From Chryseobacterium sp. H1D6B (GTDB lineage Bacteria; Bacteroidota; Bacteroidia; Flavobacteriales; Weeksellaceae), in the NCBI RefSeq assembly GCF_029892445.1, contig NZ_JARXVJ010000001.1:1240001-1304000 (forward strand): a stretch of 64,000 nt of DNA. Reading direction: 5' to 3'. A program made the translations under genes and the position numbers. This document shows positions 37,399 to 47,365 of this stretch, piece after piece (position 1 is the first letter of the stretch; the number at the start of each line of letters is the position of its first letter). Under the pieces are notes generated by a model. The model worked only from the letters and a program-made list of their open reading frames with translations, had not been told where the DNA came from and made no database searches.

Positions 37399-37880
37399 TA
37401 TAAATCAACTGATATTGATGAAAAATTCATTTTTAGTTTTATCTGTGATGTTACAGCCTGTCCGTTACAAGACGCCGGCGTCCAATTTTTCTTGATTCTT
37501 CTTACCACATATTTCATGTCATCAAAAAAGTATTCACTGTTCGCTACTTTGGGTGAACCTTCAATATTAGCAACTTTCCCTGTCTGGTCAATGGTCAGAG
37601 TAAACGTAAAATCTCCATTAAGAACATAAAACTCAGAATTAAGGTAGTCATACATATACTTCCTCATCATTTCTTTGTAAACAGCTACTCCTCCTTCAAA
37701 AGATGCAGCTTTAAAATCATTACAGTTTTTAACGGCAATCTGCAGGAAAGGCTCCTTGATGTCTATTTTTAAAATATTTTTATTATTCTCTGTAATAAAA
37801 TTATCTTCTCTTTCTTCAATATCTTGTGCAAATGAAAAATTTGCAGCAAAAAGGCATAAGAATAATGCTAGAGTTTTCAT
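37398..37880 (-). CDS. Small exported TonB-C-like protein
   Basis: 160 aa, first gene of the three-paralogue run. Signal peptide MKTLALFLCLFAANFSFA. The core reads ASFEGGVAVYKEMMRKYMYD, DFTFTLTIDQTGKVANIEGS and RIKKNWTPASCNGQAVTS, parallel to its neighbours. Two Cys in the mature part could be oxidised in the periplasm. Function unknown; partners of outer-membrane receptors are one possibility. Confidence 0.72.
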   Translation of the reverse strand: MKTLALFLCLFAANFSFAQDIEEREDNFITENNKNILKIDIKEPFLQIAVKNCNDFKAASFEGGVAVYKEMMRKYMYDYLNSEFYVLNGDFTFTLTIDQTGKVANIEGSPKVANSEYFFDDMKYVVRRIKKNWTPASCNGQAVTSQIKLKMNFSSISVDL

Positions 37881-38001
37881 AAGTATATCTCGTTTTAATT
37901 AAAAAAAATGCTTTAAACAAAGGTAAAAAATTACAGGCTCTGCTAAAAATAAAACTTCACACAAAAGTGCAAAGTTTTAATAAAATTTTTATTTTAAAAG
38001 T

Positions 38002-39240
38002 TTAAGTACTCACAGCTTGGCTCTGCACCTTACTTCCCGTTTCTTTCAACATTAATGAAATTAAAATAGCCAGTATAACACCGCCTATCCAAAACAATAT
38101 TGAGTTTTGAAAATGCAAGGCCCCCGAAGAAGTATCCAGACTTTTCCCAAACCATCTGCTGAAAACAGGACTCACCAAAGTAGTAACACCAAATGTTATA
38201 AAATTAATAGCACCTGTAGCACTGCCTTTTACATAATCCGGGTTTGCTTCTTTAATAATTGAATAGGGAATCATTGCTGCTCCGGAACCAAGTCCAAAAA
38301 TGAACATACTTATTTTCGCAGGATATAGATCCGGCAGATAGATCAGCTGCAGAAAGCTTACAATCATAAGAACTGCGCCGCCTACAAGAACCGGTTTTCT
38401 TCTTCCTATTTTATCGGTAATAAATCCTAAAAGCGGACATCCAAAAACCCATCCAAATGCTACCATCGCACTGGTAATTGCCGCATCGTGAAAAGCAAAC
38501 TGTTTATCTTTTTGAAAAAAGGATACCGCCCAAGTCATCGCAAATATAGTAGTAGGAGCAAATAACAGCCCTGAAATAATACCGCAGAGCCAAGATTGGG
38601 GATTTTTAAAAACAATTTTATAAGGCTCTAAATAACCAACCGATTTGGGACTGCTGTCCTGAGAATCTTTTTTTTCATTAGGAGTTACCAACAGCAAACA
38701 AAATGCAACAACAATAGTAATTACTCCGGACCAAAGCCAAAAACTTTTGATATTAATCCCCTGTTCTACCCACGGCCCGACTACAAACTGCCCTGCCGTT
38801 CCTCCCAGCATCCCTAAGCACTGAGTCACCCCAATAGCCGTGGCTAAAGTTTTGGAAGAAAAACCTTTGCTGGCAAGATAGACACATCCCGGAAAAGCAA
38901 AGGCACATCCCGCTCCCTGTAATAATCTGCCCGTAATTCCAGCAGTCTGGCTGGAGATCAGAAACAGCAGACAGCCGATTCCTAAAATCAGAGCTCCTGC
39001 AAAAAGAGATTTCTTACCTCCAAATTTATCCAAAGCCATTCCTGCAATTAAGCTGCAGGTAGAATAGGTATAATAATAAGTCCCTACCATACTGATCAGC
39101 TTCAGTTCAGTAGTGTTGAAATTACTTACAAGTCCAGGAAGCATTACGGCAGGTGCAGATCTGATCACATAATCTAAAAAATAGAAAATCAGACCGAACA
39201 CCCATGCAATGATGTAGAATCTTTTTAAAGAACTATTCAT
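38002..39240 (-). CDS. MFS transporter
   Basis: 412 aa with 12 predicted membrane segments. The MFS signature between helices 2 and 3 reads GMALDKFGGKKSLFAG, repeated in the second half as GFITDKIGRRKPVLVGG. Substrate unknown; it resembles organic-acid or anion family carriers. Its ATG overlaps the pyruvate oxidase stop (TAATG), so the two are translationally coupled and the substrate could be linked to pyruvate or a related acid. Confidence 0.9.
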   Translation of the reverse strand: MNSSLKRFYIIAWVFGLIFYFLDYVIRSAPAVMLPGLVSNFNTTELKLISMVGTYYYTYSTCSLIAGMALDKFGGKKSLFAGALILGIGCLLFLISSQTAGITGRLLQGAGCAFAFPGCVYLASKGFSSKTLATAIGVTQCLGMLGGTAGQFVVGPWVEQGINIKSFWLWSGVITIVVAFCLLLVTPNEKKDSQDSSPKSVGYLEPYKIVFKNPQSWLCGIISGLLFAPTTIFAMTWAVSFFQKDKQFAFHDAAITSAMVAFGWVFGCPLLGFITDKIGRRKPVLVGGAVLMIVSFLQLIYLPDLYPAKISMFIFGLGSGAAMIPYSIIKEANPDYVKGSATGAINFITFGVTTLVSPVFSRWFGKSLDTSSGALHFQNSILFWIGGVILAILISLMLKETGSKVQSQAVST

Positions 39241-40973
39241 TATAACAATCCTTTAATGTGTTTATAATTGCTTTTCACTGTTTCTAATACTTCCTCCATT
39301 TTTCCTCCCAGCATGAGCTGTGCCATGGATTTTGTCATCCCCAGTACTTGGTCAAAATCAATTTTAGGAGGCAGTGCTAGAGCATTAGGATTCGTGAAAA
39401 TATTCAGCAGATACGGCCCGTCATGATTAAGGCATTCTGCAATAGCAGCTTCAACCTCTTCCGGCCTATGAACATTTTTCCCGGGATATCCCATGGCCTG
39501 AGCTACCATAGCAAAATCAGGATTAATCATATCGGTTTCATTGTCCGGCAGTCCTCCAACTTCCATTTCGAGCTTAACCATTCCAAGAGCTCTGTTATTA
39601 AAAACAATCAGCTTCACAGGAAGTTTATATTGAAAAATAGTAGCCATATCGCCCAGCAGCATAGATAATCCGCCGTCACCACACATAGCAATCACCTGTT
39701 TATCTGGATGTGCCAATGATGCACCAATAGCCATCGGCATTGCATTCGCCATAGAACCATGATTAAAGGATCCGAGCATTTTTCTTTCACCTGTGCCTGT
39801 AATAAATCTAGCTCCCCAGACGCAGCACATTCCTGTGTCTACGGTGAAAATAGCATCTTTTTTTGCCATCTGATCTAAAGTATAAGCTACAAACTCCGGC
39901 TGGATGGCATTTTCCTTTCCAGAATCTTTAACGTAGGTAAGTTGCTGTTCTTTTACTTTTTCATAGAATTCCAGCTGTTCATTCAGAAAGTCTGTATCTG
40001 TTTTTTCTTTTAATAAGGGAAGTAATGCTTTTATCGTTTCTTTTATATCTCCCGTAAGGCCTAATTCCAGCTTAGCTCTTCTTCCCAATCTTTCAGGGCT
40101 TTCATCAATCTGAACGATTTTATTTTTTATGGGCATAAATTTCTCATAAGGAAAATCCGTCCCTAGAAGAATTACTAAATCTGCTTCGTGCATTGCGTGA
40201 TACGCTGAAGGAAGCCCCAAAAGCCCTGTAAGCCCAACTTCATTTGGATTATTAGGCTGTATTGCCATTTTTCCACGGAAAGAATATCCTACCGGAGCTT
40301 TTAAAAGCTTAGAAAGCTCTACAACTTCCGCGTTAGACTTTCCGGCTCCAATTCCACAGTACAAAGTGACTTTTCCACTTTCATTAATCAGCCCGGCCAA
40401 ATGATTTAATTCTTGATCTGACGGACGGACAACAGGATTGGTTCTAAATATCTGTGTTGAAGTACTTGTTTCTTCTGCGTCCAGCTCAGAAACATCTCCT
40501 GGAAGTCCAATAACAGCAACTCCTTTTTTAGATACAGCATGCTGAATGGCAGTCTGCATAGTTCTCTGCACCTGCTCAGGACGTGTAATCATTTGATTAT
40601 AATAACTGCAGTCATCAAACAGCTTTATTGTATTGGTTTCCTGAAAATAATCCATTCCCATTTCGTTGCTTGGAATCGTAGATGCAATGACCAGCATTGG
40701 AACGTGGGAGCGGTGTGCTTCATAAACTCCGTTGATCAAATGAACATGTCCAGGCCCGCAGCTTCCGGCACAGACTGCAAAACCATCCAGCTCAGCTTCC
40801 GCAGCAGCAGCGTATGCTCCTACTTCTTCATGTCTGACATGGATCCATTCTATACTGCTTTTTTTCACGGCAATATTCAGATGGTTAAGACTGTCGCCCG
40901 TTACCGCATAGATTCTTTTTACGTTTGCATTTTCGAGCATTTCAACGATCTGCTCAGCTATGTTTTTTGCCAT
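39240..40973 (-). CDS. poxB: Thiamine-diphosphate-dependent pyruvate oxidase/dehydrogenase
   Basis: 577 aa from ATG 40973 (MAKNIAEQIVEMLENANVKR). The longest frame adds 15 residues (MYQNLSIQKPSKNIIM), which are not part of the family. The glutamate that activates ThDP lies in VRHEEVGAYAAAAEAEL. The FAD domain follows, then the ThDP/Mg2+ motif GDGGLSMLLGDMATIFQYKL with NNRALGMVKLE. This fits the quinone-linked type that oxidises pyruvate to acetate and CO2 at the membrane. The C-terminal membrane-binding helix of the E. coli enzyme cannot be identified with confidence. Coupled to an MFS gene. Confidence 0.9.
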   Translation of the reverse strand: MAKNIAEQIVEMLENANVKRIYAVTGDSLNHLNIAVKKSSIEWIHVRHEEVGAYAAAAEAELDGFAVCAGSCGPGHVHLINGVYEAHRSHVPMLVIASTIPSNEMGMDYFQETNTIKLFDDCSYYNQMITRPEQVQRTMQTAIQHAVSKKGVAVIGLPGDVSELDAEETSTSTQIFRTNPVVRPSDQELNHLAGLINESGKVTLYCGIGAGKSNAEVVELSKLLKAPVGYSFRGKMAIQPNNPNEVGLTGLLGLPSAYHAMHEADLVILLGTDFPYEKFMPIKNKIVQIDESPERLGRRAKLELGLTGDIKETIKALLPLLKEKTDTDFLNEQLEFYEKVKEQQLTYVKDSGKENAIQPEFVAYTLDQMAKKDAIFTVDTGMCCVWGARFITGTGERKMLGSFNHGSMANAMPMAIGASLAHPDKQVIAMCGDGGLSMLLGDMATIFQYKLPVKLIVFNNRALGMVKLEMEVGGLPDNETDMINPDFAMVAQAMGYPGKNVHRPEEVEAAIAECLNHDGPYLLNIFTNPNALALPPKIDFDQVLGMTKSMAQLMLGGKMEEVLETVKSNYKHIKGLL

Positions 40974-41174
40974 AATAATATTTTTAGATGGTTTTTGTAT
41001 ACTTAGATTTTGGTACAAAACTTTAAGAGACTGCTTAGGTTAAAACCCATTAGAATGATATGGATAAGATTTTTTTACCTTTTAATACCTCTCTTTCTAT
41101 CAAATTTAATTAATTATTTTAGCATTTACATGCAACTTTCCAGAATATATCAGGATTATTTTTAAAGTCCGGAC

Positions 41175-41208
41175 AAAAAAAAACGCTGCAGTTTCGTGCA
41201 GAGTTTTT
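41175..41208 (-). terminator. Rho-independent terminator of lysA
   Basis: Stem with arms AAAACTCTGCA and TGCAGCGTTTT on the minus strand (one mismatch), loop CGAAAC, then a run of T. It lies just past the lysA stop. Confidence 0.75.
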
Positions 41209-41220
41209 AAGTATTTTAAT

Positions 41221-42420
41221 TTAGATTACTTCGATCTGATTTCTCAGTAAATCTTCAAATTCGTCTCTTTTACGGATAAGGTGGGCTTTTCCATCTAAGA
41301 ATAAAACTTCAGCAGGTTTTAATCTTGAATTGAAATTAGAACTCATTTCAAAACCGTAAGCTCCTGCATTATGGAAAGCAAGAACATCACCTTCTCTTAC
41401 TTCGTGCAGTTTTCTGTCCCAGGCAAAAGTATCGGTCTCACAGATATTTCCAACTACAGTATAGATTCTTTCTGCTCCTTTTGGATTAGATAGATTTTCA
41501 ATAACATGGTAAGAATCGTAGAACATAGGACGGATCAAGTGGTTAAATCCAGAATTTACCCCTACAAAAACGGTAGCTGTAGTCTGTTTGATCACATTAG
41601 CTTTCACTAAAAGATACCCGCTTTTTCCAACTAGGAATTTTCCGGGTTCAAACCACAATTCAAATTTCTTTCCTGTAGATTTAGAAAACTCTGAAATCAC
41701 TTTTTCAACCTTTTTCCCTAAAGTCTTCACATCTGTTTCTTCTTCATTGTCTTGGTAAGGAATTTTAAATCCGCTTCCCATATCCAGATATTTTAAATTA
41801 GGAAAATGCTCAGAAAGCTCCAGCATAATATCTAGCGCCTGTAAGAAAACTTCAGGATCTTTGATCTCACTTCCTGTGTGCATATGCAGCCCTTCAACAT
41901 TCAGATTTGTGCTTTTCATCACTCTTTCGATGTGGCGCACCTGGTGGATTGAAATACCGAACTTACTGTCGATATGACCTGTTGAAATTTTATAATTTCC
42001 TCCTGCAAAGATATGCGGATTGATTCTTACAAGAATTGGATACGTATTTCCATATTTATTTCCAAACTGCTCAAGAATAGAAATGTTATCTATATTAATA
42101 TGAACACCGTGCTGCATAGCTTCTTCAATCTCAGCTAAGTCAACACAATTCGGAGTAAATAATATTTTTTCTTTAGGAAATCCTGCCTTTAAGCCAAGTT
42201 TTACTTCATTAATAGATACACAATCTAAAGAGGCACCCAAGTTCTTGACGTATTTTAAAATATTTATGTTGGTTAATGCCTTTGCAGCATAAAAGAACTT
42301 GGTGTGTTTTAAAAAAGAAGATGTAAGTTTTTCGTATTGAGTTTTGATAGATTCAGCATCGTAAACATACACCGGCGTGCCATATTCATTGGCAATTTGT
42401 AGCAAATCTGTTGTGTTCAT
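41221..42420 (-). CDS. lysA: Diaminopimelate decarboxylase
   Basis: 399 aa PLP enzyme making lysine from meso-diaminopimelate. The PLP lysine is in FFYAAKALTN, and the phosphate/substrate regions STGHIDSKFGI, EGLHMHTGSEI, WFEPGKFLVG and VGNICETDTFAWDR match the fold-III family. A longer frame starts at 42462 but a TACCTTTG promoter box lies across that codon, so the message must begin later and MNTTDLLQIANEYG at 42420 is the start. Single gene with its own promoter and terminator. Confidence 0.95.
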   Translation of the reverse strand: MNTTDLLQIANEYGTPVYVYDAESIKTQYEKLTSSFLKHTKFFYAAKALTNINILKYVKNLGASLDCVSINEVKLGLKAGFPKEKILFTPNCVDLAEIEEAMQHGVHINIDNISILEQFGNKYGNTYPILVRINPHIFAGGNYKISTGHIDSKFGISIHQVRHIERVMKSTNLNVEGLHMHTGSEIKDPEVFLQALDIMLELSEHFPNLKYLDMGSGFKIPYQDNEEETDVKTLGKKVEKVISEFSKSTGKKFELWFEPGKFLVGKSGYLLVKANVIKQTTATVFVGVNSGFNHLIRPMFYDSYHVIENLSNPKGAERIYTVVGNICETDTFAWDRKLHEVREGDVLAFHNAGAYGFEMSSNFNSRLKPAEVLFLDGKAHLIRKRDEFEDLLRNQIEVI

Positions 42421-42459
42421 AATTGATAAGTAAAACTTCTTTTTTGTTATAAGAAAGTA

Positions 42460-42467
42460 CAAAGGTA
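42460..42467 (-). promoter_or_regulatory. -7 promoter box that decides the lysA start
   Basis: TACCTTTG on the minus strand, matching TAnnTTTG. It lies 40 nt before ATG 42420 and covers the upstream in-frame ATG at 42462. Confidence 0.55.
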
Positions 42468-42480
42468 AGAAATAGTGAAC

Positions 42481-43704
42481 TTATTTTGGCATTGGTAATG
42501 TCTCAAAATCACCACGAAGCAGTGCCAGCTGTAAATCATTATTGAGATCAGATGACGAGAGAGGAAGATCGATCTTCAGTTTTGAAAGTCTGCTCAGCGT
42601 CTGAATCTGGTGAAACAGCTCATAAAATCCGTAAGAAATTACTTTCCCGTTATCGATGATCAAAAATAATTTTTCACCAAGTTTTCTTCCAGCACCCAGC
42701 CAGAGTTCGTTTCTTTTTTTGAAGTCTATTTTTTTATTGAAAACATTTATATCTTTAAAATCCTCCTGATTACCAATAAATTCCACCGCTTTTACACCCT
42801 GGGTAAAAGACTTAAATTTCAAAATAGGTTTTTCCAGCTTATTGAGCTTATTTTTTTCAACAATATAGCTGTTATTCCTATGATAAAGTCCAAATGGAAA
42901 CACCTCCCTTCTTTTTTGGTTTTTTGAGTTCAGTATTAATTTAGCAATAATATCATTTCCGGTAAGCTCAAAATTAATCTGTTCGACATCCTTTTGAATT
43001 TCTTCCCACTTCTTAGATTTGGAATTAAAAACTTTCTTAGAAAACTTATTAATATCAGGAACATAATCTGAGAAAATGATTTTTCCTGCTTCGTTCTGGA
43101 AATAAACAAAGCCTCTTTCATTCGGAAGATCCTGGGTTAATGTTTTGATTTTATTGATGTAAGTCTTAGCATTGGTTTCTTCATGCTGTTTCTGGATAAT
43201 TTCATTCTCAATATCTTTTGAAACTAACAGTTTAAATAATTCCAAAGTAGCTCTTGCATCTCCTTCAGCTCTGTGATGATTCGTTATAGGAATCCCCAAA
43301 GATCTCACTAATTTCCCTAAAGAATAGCTTACCTCATCAGGAATAAGTTTTTTCGCTAAAGGAATGGTATCTAAAGTGCTGATTTTGAAATCATAGCCCA
43401 GCCTGCTGAACGACTGGCGCAGCATTCTGTAATCGAAATCGATATTATGACCTACTAAAGTTGTGTTTTGAGTAATTTCAATGACTCTTTTTGCAATTTC
43501 ATGAAATTTTGGAGCTGTTTTAACCATTTTTGGGCTAATACTGGTCAATTTCTGTACAAAAGGAGTAATATCACTTTCAGGATTTACTAATGAAATAAAT
43601 TGGTCAACAATTTTCTGACCATCATATCTGAAGATGGCAATATCTATAATGCATTCATTTCTATAACCTGCACCATTACTTTCTATATCTATTATTGAAT
43701 ACAT
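42481..43704 (-). CDS. DnaQ-type 3'-5' exonuclease with degenerate GIY-YIG-like half
   Basis: 407 aa. The N-terminal 170 residues are a DEDDh exonuclease domain: YSIIDIESNG, TLVGHNIDFDYRML, and HHRAEGDARATLELF. The second half begins LPNERGFVYFQNEAGKIIF and has ELTGNDIIAKLIL, a layout like the UvrC/Cho GIY-YIG region of known DnaQ-Cho fusions. The expected Y-x-G-K and Arg residues are not visible, so this half is probably not a nuclease. It lies 60 nt upstream of lysA on the same strand. Confidence 0.82.
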   Translation of the reverse strand: MYSIIDIESNGAGYRNECIIDIAIFRYDGQKIVDQFISLVNPESDITPFVQKLTSISPKMVKTAPKFHEIAKRVIEITQNTTLVGHNIDFDYRMLRQSFSRLGYDFKISTLDTIPLAKKLIPDEVSYSLGKLVRSLGIPITNHHRAEGDARATLELFKLLVSKDIENEIIQKQHEETNAKTYINKIKTLTQDLPNERGFVYFQNEAGKIIFSDYVPDINKFSKKVFNSKSKKWEEIQKDVEQINFELTGNDIIAKLILNSKNQKRREVFPFGLYHRNNSYIVEKNKLNKLEKPILKFKSFTQGVKAVEFIGNQEDFKDINVFNKKIDFKKRNELWLGAGRKLGEKLFLIIDNGKVISYGFYELFHQIQTLSRLSKLKIDLPLSSSDLNNDLQLALLRGDFETLPMPK

Positions 43705-44044
43705 TTACTTCTTTGTTATACCGCTGATTTTAACGATTCCTGTTACTAATTCCGGCCATTTTTAAACCAAAATTATATTAATATCTTATTACACAACCCA
43801 TGCCACACGCTTAAAAGCTGCATATATACGGATAAACTGAATCTCTAAGAAACGATTTGATTCATTTGCTGCCTATCCGTAAAGGATGTCCGGCTAAAAT
43901 AATAAAAAATATGTCAAAAAAAACTAAAGCGTATATTTATACTGTTTATTATTAGATTTAAAACAGACCTCTGTACAAAATAAAAAGATAATATTTTTTA
44001 TACAGCAGTTATCTTTAGTTAATAATTTACACCATATATTTTCA
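43705..44044. other. Gene-free intergenic region
   Basis: 340 bases between two minus-strand genes. AT-rich. I saw no reading frame, tRNA, strong hairpin or promoter box that I would defend. Confidence 0.5.
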
Positions 44045-45565
44045 TTACCTCTTTCCAATTCCAAGCATTCCAAAAAGCATTTTTGTTCCCTCGCGTACAA
44101 GAGTTGTTGTGACAGATCTTCCTGTTTTGCTGTTCAGTATCTGCTCAAACATTCCGGGCTGTTCTTTTACGGGCTTTGTCTTCTGGGCTGGAGCCGCATT
44201 TTGAACGGCCTGTTCCATTCTGGTGGTCAAAATTTCATAAGCTGATTCTTTATCTACAACTTTCTCATATTTAGCGACTAAAGCCGATTTACCTGTCAGT
44301 TCAGAAATTTCAGCGGCATTCAATACATCCATTCTTGATTCGGGAGAGATCAAATAGGTCTGCACCAGAGGAGTAGGAATCCCTTTTTCATCTAAAGCAG
44401 TGATAAACGCCTCACCAATTCCTAAATTTTGGATAAGATTTGATGCATTATAAAATTCTGTTGTGGGATAATTTTCTACTGCTTTTGTAATTTCTTTTTT
44501 ATCTTTTGCCGTGAAACCTCTTAATGCGTGCTGGATCTTTAAACCCAGTTGAGAAAGGATACTTTCAGGCACATCTCCAGGAATCTGGGTAATAAAATAG
44601 ATCCCGACTCCTTTAGAACGGATCAGCTTCACCATAGTTTCGATCTGTGAAAGCAGTGCTTTTGAAGATTCGTCAAAAATCAAGTGAGCTTCGTCAATGA
44701 AAAGCACTAGTTTAGGCTTCCCGCTGTCACCTTCTTCAGGAAATGTCATATAGATTTCTGCAAAAAGTGAAAGCATAAAGGTAGAAAACAATTGAGGTTT
44801 GTTCTGAATGTCTGCTACTCTCAAAATATTAACTACCCCTTTCCCGTCTCTTGTACAAAGAAGATCCTGAACATCAAAACTGAGCTCACCAAAGAATCCT
44901 GCTGCTCCCTGCTGTTCTAACGCTACTATTGATCTTAAAATAGTGCCTAATGAAGCAGGAGCAATTGATCCGTAATCAGCAAACAATTCTGCTTTCCCCT
45001 GCGGATTATCTGTCACATACTGCAGCACTTTCTTCAAATCATTAAGATCAATTAGAGGAAGCCCTTTATCATCACAGTATTTGAATACAATAGACATGAT
45101 ACTCTGCTGGGTATCATTCAGTTCTAGAATTTTACTTAGTAAAACAGGACCAAATTCAGTAACAGTGGCTCTTAATTTCACCCCGTCTCCGCCGGAAATA
45201 CTCATTAATTCCACTGGAAAAGCCTGGGGATTGTAAGGAAGCTGTGTTTTAGCATATCTTTCTTCAATCATTGGGCTCATTACTCCAGCTTCTGCAATTC
45301 CGGAAAAATCCCCTTTAATATCTAATACTAAAGAGGGAACTCCTGCATGTGAAAGCTGTTCTGCAAAAACCTGAAGTGTTTTAGTTTTACCCGTTCCTGT
45401 GGCTCCCGCAATCAGACCATGCCGGTTAATAGTCTTTAAAGGAATGGTAACATTCACTTCCGGCACTACTTCTCCGTCCAGCATTGCTTTTCCTAATATA
45501 ATATGTTCTCCCTTAGGAGTATATTTTGCATTTAGTTCTTCAATAAATTGTGTTTTATCTGTCAT
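44045..45565 (-). CDS. HerA-like/DUF853 ATPase
   Basis: 506 aa hexameric-type P-loop ATPase. Walker A GATGTGKT at residues 54-61, Walker B LVLFIDEAHLIF, and a QIPG sensor-like region. The family, known as YjgR in E. coli, resembles the HerA/FtsK translocase core. A linker (NAAPAQKTKPVKEQPGMFEQ) precedes a C-terminal TTLVREGTKMLFGMLGIGKR. No nuclease partner (NurA, Sir2 or similar) is adjacent, so the role is housekeeping or unknown rather than defence. Confidence 0.9.
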   Translation of the reverse strand: MTDKTQFIEELNAKYTPKGEHIILGKAMLDGEVVPEVNVTIPLKTINRHGLIAGATGTGKTKTLQVFAEQLSHAGVPSLVLDIKGDFSGIAEAGVMSPMIEERYAKTQLPYNPQAFPVELMSISGGDGVKLRATVTEFGPVLLSKILELNDTQQSIMSIVFKYCDDKGLPLIDLNDLKKVLQYVTDNPQGKAELFADYGSIAPASLGTILRSIVALEQQGAAGFFGELSFDVQDLLCTRDGKGVVNILRVADIQNKPQLFSTFMLSLFAEIYMTFPEEGDSGKPKLVLFIDEAHLIFDESSKALLSQIETMVKLIRSKGVGIYFITQIPGDVPESILSQLGLKIQHALRGFTAKDKKEITKAVENYPTTEFYNASNLIQNLGIGEAFITALDEKGIPTPLVQTYLISPESRMDVLNAAEISELTGKSALVAKYEKVVDKESAYEILTTRMEQAVQNAAPAQKTKPVKEQPGMFEQILNSKTGRSVTTTLVREGTKMLFGMLGIGKR

Positions 45566-45953
45566 TTCATTTTTTTAAACTTCTAAATATAAAATTTTTT
45601 ATAAAATATTGAATCATCAAAAGAATATTACTTAGAGAAGTTGTCTGTTTTTACAAAAATTATTTTAAAATATTGAAGATAAAACGACAAGAAGAATAAA
45701 GGCAGAAATGCTTTTATAAAGCCTCAATCAGTTCTCCCTACACAATTATTTCTATTTCTAAACATGATAAAAAACAGTCTACTAATTTAGTGCACTTTCA
45801 ACCTTTCTCCTTGTTTGAAAATAAAGGACTTTGCCCCAATTTATCTTTATCAAATCAGTGAAATTGACAGAAACTATCGGTTGAGATTTAACATTTCATT
45901 TACATTTAATCTAATACTTCGTATCTTTAACTAAAATTTTAAAAACAGAGCCA
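45566..45953. other. Gene-free divergent intergenic region
   Basis: 388 bases between the HerA-like gene and the sulfur cassette. AT-rich. A near-consensus -7 box TATCTTTA (45922-45929) may serve the plus-strand cassette. No other feature seen. Confidence 0.4.
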
Positions 45954-47363
45954 ATGAAAGTTGAACAAATATATACGGGCTGTCTAGCTCAGGGAGCCTA
46001 TTATATTGTATCAGAAAATGAAGCTGCAATCATAGATCCACTGAGAGAAGTAAAACCTTATCTAGATCGTCTTGAAAAAGATAATGTAACTTTAAAATAT
46101 ATTTTTGAAACTCATTTCCATGCAGATTTTGTGTCCGGGCACCTGGATTTAAGTAAAAAAACGGATGCACCTATTGTTTACGGACCTACTGCAAAACCTG
46201 AATTTGAAGCAATAATCGCAGAAGATCATCAGATTTTCGAAATTGGAAAAGTAAAAATTAAAGCTCTTCATACTCCCGGCCATACCATGGAAAGTACAAC
46301 CTATCTTTTAATTGATGAAGATGGGAATGAAACGGCAGTTTTCACAGGTGACACTTTATTTTTAGGAGATGTGGGGCGTCCGGATCTTGCACAGAAATCC
46401 AGTAATATGACCCAGGAAGATCTGGCAGGAATTTTATATGAAAGCTTACACAGTAAGATCATGCCGTTGGATGACAGCATCACTGTATATCCAGCTCATG
46501 GAGCCGGTTCTGCGTGCGGAAAAAATATGCAGAAAGAAACTGTAGATACGTTAGGAAATCAAAAGAGAACCAACTATGCTCTCAACCAGCCTGATAAAGA
46601 GTCTTTTATCCGAGAAGTTCTTGACGGCCTAACCGCTCCTCCAAAATATTTCGGAATGAATGTCGCTATGAATAAAAACGGCTACGAAAGTCTGGATGCA
46701 GTAATGGATAAAGGTTTAAATCCAGTTTTAGCAGCAGACTTCGAGACTTTTGCGGAAGAAACGGGAGCTTTAATTTTAGACACAAGAAGTCCGGCAGAAT
46801 TCAATAAAGGATACATTCCTAATTCGATAAATATAGGCTTAAAAGGAGATTTCGCTCCTTGGGTAGGAACTTTAATTGTAGATGTAAAACATCCGCTGTT
46901 ATTAGTTTCTGATGAGGGAACGGAGGAAGAAGTCATTACCCGACTCAGCAGAGTAGGATTTGATAATGTTTTAGGATATCTAAGCGGAGGATTTGAAGCT
47001 TGGAAAAATTCCGGAAAGGAAATTGATGAAATTAAAAGAATTTCTCCAGCAGAATTTGCAGAGCAGTTCAATGAAAACACTAAAGTAATAGATGTTAGAA
47101 AACTAACAGAATATTCAGCAGAACATATTGACAATGCTTACAACAAGCCACTGGACACCATCAGTGACTGGGCTCATTCTCTTGATGATTCAGAACATTT
47201 CTTTCTTCACTGTGCAGGAGGTTACAGAAGCATGATCGCCGCAAGTATCCTTAACGCAAATGGAATCAGAAATTTCACAGAAATAGAAGGAGGTTTTAAC
47301 GGCATCAAAAAAACGGATAAATTTCCAGTTTCAGACTTTGTATGCCAGTCAAAAACATTGTAG
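45954..47363 (+). CDS. Persulfide dioxygenase-like MBL-fold protein fused to two rhodanese domains
   Basis: 469 aa cytoplasmic protein. The metallo-beta-lactamase domain has THFHADFVSGH (residues 53-63) and HTPGHT, with GDTLF and YPAHG, typical of ETHE1-like persulfide dioxygenases. Two rhodanese domains follow. In the first the catalytic Cys position reads LLLVSDEGTEEEV, so it is inactive. The second keeps Cys420 in FFLHCAGGYRSM. It probably oxidises persulfides to sulfite and transfers sulfur. It begins a three-gene sulfur cassette with a rhodanese lipoprotein and thioredoxin. Confidence 0.92.
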   Translation: MKVEQIYTGCLAQGAYYIVSENEAAIIDPLREVKPYLDRLEKDNVTLKYIFETHFHADFVSGHLDLSKKTDAPIVYGPTAKPEFEAIIAEDHQIFEIGKVKIKALHTPGHTMESTTYLLIDEDGNETAVFTGDTLFLGDVGRPDLAQKSSNMTQEDLAGILYESLHSKIMPLDDSITVYPAHGAGSACGKNMQKETVDTLGNQKRTNYALNQPDKESFIREVLDGLTAPPKYFGMNVAMNKNGYESLDAVMDKGLNPVLAADFETFAEETGALILDTRSPAEFNKGYIPNSINIGLKGDFAPWVGTLIVDVKHPLLLVSDEGTEEEVITRLSRVGFDNVLGYLSGGFEAWKNSGKEIDEIKRISPAEFAEQFNENTKVIDVRKLTEYSAEHIDNAYNKPLDTISDWAHSLDDSEHFFLHCAGGYRSMIAASILNANGIRNFTEIEGGFNGIKKTDKFPVSDFVCQSKTL

Positions 47364-47365
47364 CC

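Noticed and set aside
42421..42462. Longer lysA start giving MYFLITKKKFYLSI
   Set aside because: A TACCTTTG promoter box overlaps that codon, and the peptide is not part of the family.
44045..45565. HerA-like ATPase as part of an antiphage defence system
   Set aside because: No nuclease or Sir2 partner is adjacent; the sequence fits the housekeeping YjgR/DUF853 family.
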